Part shown: piece by piece, positions 5,389 through 10,296 of the stretch | Layout: each line of letters starts with the position of its first letter | Numbering within the stretch: position 1 is the stretch's first letter | NCBI GenBank assembly: GCA_964388785.1 | Contig: CAYMBX010000036.1 | Coordinates: forward strand, 1 to 10,296 | Direction of reading: 5' to 3' | Length of the DNA stretch: 10,296 bases | Source: VGKU01 sp964388785 | GTDB taxonomy: Bacteria; Patescibacteriota; Patescibacteriia; UBA9934; GWF2-40-263 | The notes under the pieces: model-generated | The model's input: the letters and a program-made list of their open reading frames with translations, nothing else | What the model was told of the DNA's origin: nothing | The model's database searches: none | Made by a program: the position numbers and the translations under genes

Positions 5389-6084
5389 ATCCACTCGTTT
5401 AATCTCAATATCTCCAAACGGATTGGATTGCATGACGTGAACGGTTTTTTGTTTCACAAGTTCAAGTAAGGCCAAAAAACTGACGACGATGTCGACTTTT
5501 GAACGCCCTGACCCAATCACGTCAGCAAACACAAGTCGTGATCGTGAGAGAAGCGCATCATGAATTTCCCGGAGCCGTTCCTTGACAGAAACAACGCGTT
5601 CAATCGCCGCCTGCTGTAACTGAAAAAACGGTTCGAGGTGTTTGAGTAACCCCACAAACGCTTGTTCGATCGTCTGTGCACTCACTCCGTCAGGAAGAAC
5701 GAAAGCGTCAGCCTTCACCACATCTGCTTGTGCACGCTCAAACGATCGATACGCCTGCTGTTGTCGTGCATCGATCAAGTCCGCCGCATTAACGAACAGT
5801 TGATAGAGTTCAAGCTGGGACGCGAGAGATTCGGCGGCTTCTTCAAAAATCTCTTCATCTCTCGGAAGAATTTCGTGAGACTTGATTAGCAAAAGCCGTG
5901 TCGCGATCAATAAAAAATCCGCAAGCTCTTCAGACGGCGGTTCATGCGCATTCACGTAGGAAACGTAGTCATCCGTCACTTGTGCAAGCGAAACATCCGT
6001 AATCGGCATTTCACGGCTTTCGATGAGCTCAAGAAGCAAGTGGAGAGGGCCGGAATAGCGTTCCGTTGTAACCTCAAATGGCAT
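5386..6084 (-). CDS. scpA: Segregation and condensation protein A (kleisin)
   Basis: ScpA is the kleisin that bridges the SMC heads and recruits ScpB. The 232-residue protein shows the N-terminal SMC-neck-binding region with Y10-S-G-P-L-H-L-L-L-E-L-I, then E53-L-A-D-F-L-L-I-A-T-R-L-L-L-I-K-S at about 53-69, an acidic, Gln-rich middle (about 75-165), and a C-terminal winged helix with F203-L-A-L-L-E-L-V-K-Q and F223-G-D-I near the end. Length and motifs are normal. The ATG at 6084 has GGGAG 4 nt upstream. The TAG stop is made from the flanking TA plus the first base of the palindromic element. The gene lies 34 nt after aspS and is separated from scpB by the element, whereas scpA and scpB are often adjacent or overlapping. 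Confidence 0.95.
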   Translation of the reverse strand: MPFEVTTERYSGPLHLLLELIESREMPITDVSLAQVTDDYVSYVNAHEPPSEELADFLLIATRLLLIKSHEILPRDEEIFEEAAESLASQLELYQLFVNAADLIDARQQQAYRSFERAQADVVKADAFVLPDGVSAQTIEQAFVGLLKHLEPFFQLQQAAIERVVSVKERLREIHDALLSRSRLVFADVIGSGRSKVDIVVSFLALLELVKQKTVHVMQSNPFGDIEIKRVD

Positions 6085-6118
6085 AGCTCTCCCATTCTAC
6101 CAGAAAACGATCCATCTT

Positions 6119-7519
6119 TTATTTCCGAACTTGGATATGCAAATCCTGAAGGGTTTGGGCGTCGAGCTCCGAGGGGGCATCCATCACCGAAACTCGGGCG
6201 GAGCTCGTCATGGGGAACGCCTGTACTTCACGCAAATACTGTTCATGCGCGAGAATCATGACTGTCCGTTCAACCCCCATCCCAATTCCCCCATGCGGCG
6301 GAGCACCGAAACGAAACGCCTCAAGCATGTGACCAACGGAATGATCGAGTGCTTGCTGGTCATAACCCATGATTTTATAGGTGGCTTCAAGCACCTCCGG
6401 CTCGTGTGCACGGATACTTCCTCCGCCCACTTCATAGCCGTTACAGACCAAGTCATACTGGGAGGTCAGAATCTGTTCAATGTTCCGCAGGTTCAGATGG
6501 TCATCACGAAATTCAGGAAGCGGATTGGAAAAGGGGTTATGTGTGAATGTCCATCCGCCTGATTTTTCATCCCGTTCAAAAAACGGAAAATCCACAACCC
6601 ACGCGTATGCCAGGACTCCCTTTTCTTTTTCTTCCTCTGTGCGCATATCGAACCGATCCTGACCATATGTTTCCATTGCCTCTCGGTAACTCACGCGTGG
6701 AAACGGTTTTTCTTTAATCGTGTATCCGAGTTTCTCAACGGCTTGCGTCACCATCGCTTCCACCGTTTGCATCACCTGTTCTCGATCCACAAAACTCATC
6801 TCAAGATCGATTTGCGTGTGCTCAAATCCGCGATCCGCCCGCGGGTCTTCATCCCGAAAACAGCGCGCGAGCTGAAAGTAGCGCTCGAATCCGGCGGTCA
6901 TGAGTAACTGTTTGTACTGTTGCGGACTTTGTGGCAAGGCAAAAAACGTTCCGGGTTGCAATCGAGACGGTACGACAAAGTCACGCGAACCCTCCGGAGT
7001 CGCCTGAGTCAAATAGGGGGTCTCGATTTCCGTGAATCGCTGTTCAAGCAAGTATTGCCGACACGCTTGTACATAGGCGTTTCGCAGACGGATATTTTTC
7101 TGCAAACGCTCTGTGCGCAAATCCAAATAGCGATATTTCATGCGAAGCGCTTCCGCAACGTTCGACGTGTCTTGATCGATTTCAAATGGAGGCGTTGTGG
7201 ATCGATTGAGAACCGTGAGCGTACGAACGCCGATTTCAATCGTCCCCGTGGCCAGATGTGGATTGATTTGCTTTTCATTGCGCGGGTTCACATCCCCCTC
7301 GATCCGGATCACGAATTCCGGTCTGAGCGCATCGACCAATTCATTTGTCCCGTCATCAAGATTGGGTTTATAAAATACCGTTTGTACCAAACCGGTCCCA
7401 TCTCGCAAATCCACAAACACAAGTTTATCCCCCATACGCCGAATGCGGTGAACCCAACCAGCAAGTTGAACATTCTGTCCGATTAACGAAGGAGTCTGAT
7501 CAATCCAAGTACGAGGCAT
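6119..7519 (-). CDS. aspS: Aspartyl-tRNA synthetase lacking the bacterial GAD insertion domain
   Basis: This class IIb synthetase charges tRNA-Asp with aspartate. An OB-fold anticodon-binding domain fills residues 1-105 (G21-W-V-H-R, F35-V-D-L-R-D). The catalytic core has motif 1 (F162-T-E-I-E-T-P), the aspartate/AMP loop T174-P-E-G-S-R-D and Q197-S-P-Q, motif 2 (F221-R-D-E-D-x-R), G361-Y-E-V-G-G-G-S, and motif 3 (G413-M-G-V-E-R). Bacterial enzymes have about 590 residues because a GAD domain of about 130 residues sits between motifs 2 and 3. Here D291-M-R passes through about a dozen residues straight to W307-V-V-D-F-P, giving 466 residues. The motif 2 end reads A-D-R-G-F-E-H-T-Q-I-D instead of the usual A-D-R-Q-P-E-F-T-Q-I-D. 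Its start is 1 nt after the asnS stop. Whether it discriminates tRNA-Asp from tRNA-Asn cannot be judged here. Confidence 0.95.
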   Translation of the reverse strand: MPRTWIDQTPSLIGQNVQLAGWVHRIRRMGDKLVFVDLRDGTGLVQTVFYKPNLDDGTNELVDALRPEFVIRIEGDVNPRNEKQINPHLATGTIEIGVRTLTVLNRSTTPPFEIDQDTSNVAEALRMKYRYLDLRTERLQKNIRLRNAYVQACRQYLLEQRFTEIETPYLTQATPEGSRDFVVPSRLQPGTFFALPQSPQQYKQLLMTAGFERYFQLARCFRDEDPRADRGFEHTQIDLEMSFVDREQVMQTVEAMVTQAVEKLGYTIKEKPFPRVSYREAMETYGQDRFDMRTEEEKEKGVLAYAWVVDFPFFERDEKSGGWTFTHNPFSNPLPEFRDDHLNLRNIEQILTSQYDLVCNGYEVGGGSIRAHEPEVLEATYKIMGYDQQALDHSVGHMLEAFRFGAPPHGGIGMGVERTVMILAHEQYLREVQAFPMTSSARVSVMDAPSELDAQTLQDLHIQVRK

Positions 7520-7520
7520 A

Positions 7521-8822
7521 TCACGGTGTTAGACGATTAATCATTCTCGGGAACGGAATTGTTTCGCGCACATGGTGCAGTCCGCATGTCCAGGCGACAA
7601 TGCGTTCAAGCCCGTATCCGAATCCCGAGTGTGGAACCGAGCCGTATCGGCGCAGGTCCAAATACCACTCAAATGGCTCAAGCGGAAGGTTGTGCTCACG
7701 CATCCGCTCGAGCAGCGTATCCAAATCATCTTCGCGTTGCGAACCACCGATAATTTCTCCATATCCCTCCGGAGCGAGCAGGTCGTTATTCAACACACGA
7801 TCAGGATTGGAAGGATCACGCTTCATATAAAACGCTTTCACCTCCGCGGGATATTTTTCGATAAAAATGGGCCGGTCATACTGCTGCGTTAACGTGGTCT
7901 CATCGTCTGCCCCCAAATCATCACGTTCACCGATATCCGATCCGAGACCACGCAAGATTGCCAGAGCTTCTTCATGAGTCAGCCGCACAAAAGGCGCTTG
8001 AATTTTTTTCAGCGGTTCGATATCGCGCTCCAGTACTTTCAATTCGTGAATATTTTCCTTCAGGACCTCTTGCACGATGCGTACGATCAATGCTTCTTGA
8101 ATACGCATGTTATCTTCATGTTCGACAAACGCCGCTTCCGCATCCATCATCCAAAATTCCGTGAGGTGCCGTCGCGTTTTTGATTTCTCCGCGCGAAAAA
8201 CCGGACCAAAATCAAAACAACGACCAAGTGACATAATACCCGCTTCAAGATACAACTGACCGGACTGCGCCAAATAGGCTTTTTGATCGCCTTCCTCCGC
8301 GAAATACGCCATTTCAAACAGTTCGGTCGTCCCCTCGCATGAGGTGGGTGTTAAAATTGGCGTATCAAATTTGATAAATCCGTTTTCGTGAAAATACGCA
8401 TAGGTTGCGCGGATGATCGTATCGCGCACGCGTTGTACAGCCCATTGGCGTTCGGAACGAAGCCACAGGTGACGCTGGTCAAGAAGAAAATCGGGGCCGT
8501 GCTCTTTTTTGCTGATGGGATAATCTTCCTGCGCCAGTTGAATCAACTCGAAGGAAGTGCCGTCAAGTTCGAATCCGCTTGGAGAACGTGCGTCTTCCTT
8601 CACCCGTCCACGGACGCTTACAGACGATTCCAAGCGTAGACTTTGCAACGCGGCCCATTGCTCCTCGGAAAGTCCGGCTGCGGAATACACAACCTGAATG
8701 CGCCCCGAACCGTCTCTAAGCTGTAAAAAGAAAATTTTTCCGCTCGAACGGAAATTATACGCCCAACCCTTCAACGTGACCTCTTCACCAACATGTGCTC
8801 CGATGTGAGAAATAGAAATCAT
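7521..8822 (-). CDS. asnS: Asparaginyl-tRNA synthetase
   Basis: AsnRS charges tRNA-Asn directly with asparagine. The 433-residue length is normal. An OB-fold domain covers about 1-100 (G19-W-A-Y-N-F-R-S-S-G-K, F32-L-Q-L-R-D-G). Class II motif 1 is at about 149-157, T158-P-T-S-C-E-G-T-T-E-L-F follows, motif 2 is F209-R-A-E-K-S-x-T-R-R-H-L-T-E-F-W, and the AsnRS-specific P351-E-G-Y-G-E-I-I-G-G-S-Q-R-E precedes motif 3 (G402-Y-G-L-E-R-I-V-A-W) and H417-V-R-E-T-I-P-F-P-R. The I-G-G-S-Q-R-E segment separates it from AspRS. The ATG at 8822 has GGTGAT about 6 nt upstream. It follows recO by 59 nt, in which I see no clear promoter or terminator, and it is closely coupled to aspS. Confidence 0.96.
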   Translation of the reverse strand: MISISHIGAHVGEEVTLKGWAYNFRSSGKIFFLQLRDGSGRIQVVYSAAGLSEEQWAALQSLRLESSVSVRGRVKEDARSPSGFELDGTSFELIQLAQEDYPISKKEHGPDFLLDQRHLWLRSERQWAVQRVRDTIIRATYAYFHENGFIKFDTPILTPTSCEGTTELFEMAYFAEEGDQKAYLAQSGQLYLEAGIMSLGRCFDFGPVFRAEKSKTRRHLTEFWMMDAEAAFVEHEDNMRIQEALIVRIVQEVLKENIHELKVLERDIEPLKKIQAPFVRLTHEEALAILRGLGSDIGERDDLGADDETTLTQQYDRPIFIEKYPAEVKAFYMKRDPSNPDRVLNNDLLAPEGYGEIIGGSQREDDLDTLLERMREHNLPLEPFEWYLDLRRYGSVPHSGFGYGLERIVAWTCGLHHVRETIPFPRMINRLTP

Positions 8823-8881
8823 AGATGATCACCAACCATTGCTGGAACAAACGAATGTCTGTATGCCCGTTAGGGTCGACT

Positions 8882-9685
8882 TTATCGTATTTCCGCCTCG
8901 CTATGCAAGGGGGATACAAAACACGAGCTTCGAATTGAAACGGCCGGAATTGTTGGAAAATGACAGATTAAATAGGATTCGAGGACTTCATGGAAACGCT
9001 CGATCTGCTCCCCCCGCAAATGTGGACGTAGTTGTTCAGGAAATGCCCGCTGCAAGGCAAACCGCAGAAGTTTTAACGTCTCATCATCGATCAAACGTGC
9101 CGAAAACCACTGCTGTTCATTTTGAACCGAACAACTCTGGCACACAACACCGCCTTTGAGCGCATGCCAACGATATGATTGCGATTCAATCTGGCGGCGA
9201 CAGGAAAGACAAGCGGATAGCTCGGGACGATATCCGACCGTGGACATGAGTTTGAGTGTGAACGATCCAAGAAGAAACGCCGCGCGTTCATCCGTCATCT
9301 CCCGACATCCACGTACGAAATCAAGCCACGACCTCACAAGTCCATACAAGGCGAAATCGCACTCATTCAGTCGCGTCGCCAAATCAACTAAGGCAAGGCT
9401 GTTTTGAACAAGAAGGAGTTGCGAGAGGCTCGAAGTGGAATCAACAAAACGTTCTTTGCGCTCAACTCCCGCCACTGTTTCAAACGCACGTCCATGAACA
9501 ATCAGCAGATCCACTTCGGCTGCCATTTCCAAATGGGGAGTCAATTTTGCGAGCGGTTTATGACCTCCGCGTGCGAGAAATTCAATTTTTCCATACTCGG
9601 CGGTTAAAACACAATAAGAACGGTCGGCCTCCTTAAAGTCCCGCCGCGACAACACAATCCCGGTTGTGGAGTAGAGGACAGACAT
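8882..9685 (-). CDS. recO: DNA repair protein RecO
   Basis: RecO binds DNA and RecR, anneals strands and helps load RecA at gaps in the RecFOR pathway. The 267-residue protein has the N-terminal OB fold at about 1-78 (Y5-S-T-T-G-I-V-L-S-R-R-D-F-K-E-A-D, L27-T-A-E-Y-G-K-I-E-F-L-A-R-G-G). A helical C-terminal domain follows with a four-cysteine zinc site C159-x2-C162 and C182-x2-C185, and G151-Y-R-P-E-L just before it. The open frame extends upstream to 9817, but that part lies antisense-in-frame through ruvX and reads as basic noise. The ATG at 9685 has GAGGTG in the 13-nt gap after ruvX and gives the canonical RecO N-terminus. It is in line with map, ruvX and asnS. Confidence 0.92.
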   Translation of the reverse strand: MSVLYSTTGIVLSRRDFKEADRSYCVLTAEYGKIEFLARGGHKPLAKLTPHLEMAAEVDLLIVHGRAFETVAGVERKERFVDSTSSLSQLLLVQNSLALVDLATRLNECDFALYGLVRSWLDFVRGCREMTDERAAFLLGSFTLKLMSTVGYRPELSACLSCRRQIESQSYRWHALKGGVVCQSCSVQNEQQWFSARLIDDETLKLLRFALQRAFPEQLRPHLRGEQIERFHEVLESYLICHFPTIPAVSIRSSCFVSPLHSEAEIR

Positions 9686-9698
9686 ACACACCTCAATT

Positions 9699-10091
9699 CT
9701 ATAACTGGTCGATATACGCCTGCACGATGAGCATTGCCGCGAGCGCATCTTCTTGCGCGGTTGATCCCTCCTCTCGCTGCAGACGAATGCTTTCCGACGT
9801 CGTATACGATTCGTCAACCTCGATCACGGGTACATGTACGACCTGTACAAGTTCATTGATAAACCCACGCGTACGTTCCAATTGTTCCGGCCCGTGGTGT
9901 CCTCCTGTGGACAGCGGAACACCAACGACAATCACATCGATATCTTCTTTTTTCACTCGTTCAGAAAAGACGCGAAGGGTTTGTTCGCCTGCGTTCGCAA
10001 CCACATCAAGCGGAACCGCCACACGTGCTTCACTGTCACCAAATGCCAATCCAATTTTCTTCATCCCGTAATCAATACCGAGAATTCTCAT
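9699..10091 (-). CDS. ruvX: RuvX/YqgF-family putative Holliday junction resolvase
   Basis: The 130-residue protein has the RNase H-like YqgF fold: G5-I-D-Y-G-M-K-K-I-G-L-A at the N-terminus with the first acidic residue (D7), V56-V-G-V-P-L-S-T-G-G in the middle, V92-D-E-S-Y-T-T-S-E carrying the second acidic pair, and E113-D-A-L-A-A-M-L-I-V-Q-A-Y at the end with the third. Length is typical. Family members are implicated in 16S rRNA 5'-end maturation and in Holliday junction cleavage; the sequence does not say which dominates here. No Shine-Dalgarno site is obvious, but its ATG overlaps the map stop as ATGA, suggesting coupled translation. Confidence 0.93.
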   Translation of the reverse strand: MRILGIDYGMKKIGLAFGDSEARVAVPLDVVANAGEQTLRVFSERVKKEDIDVIVVGVPLSTGGHHGPEQLERTRGFINELVQVVHVPVIEVDESYTTSESIRLQREEGSTAQEDALAAMLIVQAYIDQL

Positions 10092-10296
10092 ATCGGCAAT
10101 GGAGTAAGGATCTCGATGCCAGCTTGTGTGACGGCGATCGTTACTTCAAAATGCGCACCAACACTGCGATCTTTCATCACAATACACCAACCATCTTTCC
10201 CGGTTTCTACTTCGTGATTTCCACCGAGCCCAAGCATCGGCTCCAGTGCAAGACACATGCCGTTCTCGATCGTCACATCAGGATATTGAGCGGAAA
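10088..10296 (-). CDS. map: Methionine aminopeptidase, type I, C-terminal fragment (continues past the window)
   Basis: About 69 codons of the 3' end are visible. The frame stays open to the window edge, so an internal GTG at 10276 should not be taken as the start. The fragment contains I-E-N-G-M-C-L-A-L-E-P-M, whose Glu corresponds to the fourth metal ligand (E204 in E. coli Map), then K-D-G-W, K-D-R-S, and A-H-F-E-V-T-I-A-V-T, whose Glu matches the last metal ligand (E235). The upstream ligands (two Asp, one His) lie outside the window. Map removes the N-terminal Met of nascent proteins. The stop overlaps the ruvX start by 4 bp. Confidence 0.92.
   Translation of the reverse strand, partial: SAQYPDVTIENGMCLALEPMLGLGGNHEVETGKDGWCIVMKDRSVGAHFEVTIAVTQAGIEILTPLPI

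Noticed and set aside
6094..6122. Possible promoter before scpA (TGG-TAGAAT, 6099-6094)
   Set aside because: It is a fair extended -10, but there is no -35 match (ATAAAA) and initiation would fall on the scpA ribosome site; co-transcription with aspS is simpler.
6920..7830. Long plus-strand open frames (6920-7486, 7345-7830) opposite aspS and asnS
   Set aside because: They are antisense to two strongly supported synthetase genes, show no recognisable motifs and have no ribosome site or promoter; one even spans the junction of both genes.
8823..8881. Gap between recO and asnS checked for a promoter, terminator or T-box-like leader
   Set aside because: At 59 nt it is too short for a T-box, and I see no stable hairpin with a T run and no convincing -35/-10 pair.
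9686..9817. N-terminal extension of the recO frame into ruvX
   Set aside because: The extension is a basic, Ser/Arg/Cys-rich shadow of ruvX in another frame; the ATG at 9685 has a good ribosome site and begins the canonical RecO sequence.

Overview
The window is a compact block of bacterial housekeeping genes. Nearly all of it is read from the minus strand, and most stop/start junctions overlap or nearly touch. The organism is most likely a small-genome bacterium using the standard code, since TGA is a normal stop in several genes and TGG encodes Trp. Three traits recall Patescibacteria/CPR lineages: the dense packing, an aspartyl-tRNA synthetase without the usual bacterial insertion domain, and a half-length MFS protein. 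This placement is inference; no rRNA or other strong taxonomic marker is present.

Minus-strand order from the right edge: map (3' part only) > ruvX > recO > asnS > aspS > scpA > 158-bp palindromic element > scpB > S11 D-Ala-D-Ala carboxypeptidase > small multidrug export family membrane protein > GT4 glycosyltransferase > six-helix MFS half. A terminator hairpin lies inside the last codons of the MFS gene. The run therefore combines translation (Map, AsnRS, AspRS), DNA repair and recombination (RecO, RuvX), chromosome condensation (ScpA/ScpB, the non-SMC subunits of SMC-ScpAB) and cell-envelope functions.

Convergent to this run is a small plus-strand membrane protein (971-1435). Back to back with it is a class I SAM methyltransferase on the minus strand (211-906). 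The two divergent promoters appear to share one symmetric -10 box at 954-960. Left of the methyltransferase, a strong sigma70-like promoter (165-193) drives a tRNA pair: complete tRNA-Leu(CAA) with encoded CCA, then one nucleotide later the 5' half of a CAU-anticodon tRNA cut by the window edge.

The least ordinary points are the TA-flanked palindrome inserted exactly between scpA and scpB (its boundary forms the scpA stop codon), the AspRS lacking the GAD domain, the half-size MFS gene ending in an embedded terminator, and the symmetric divergent promoter with a near-leaderless plus-strand transcript. I see no defence island, CRISPR array, phage or clearly novel multi-gene system.
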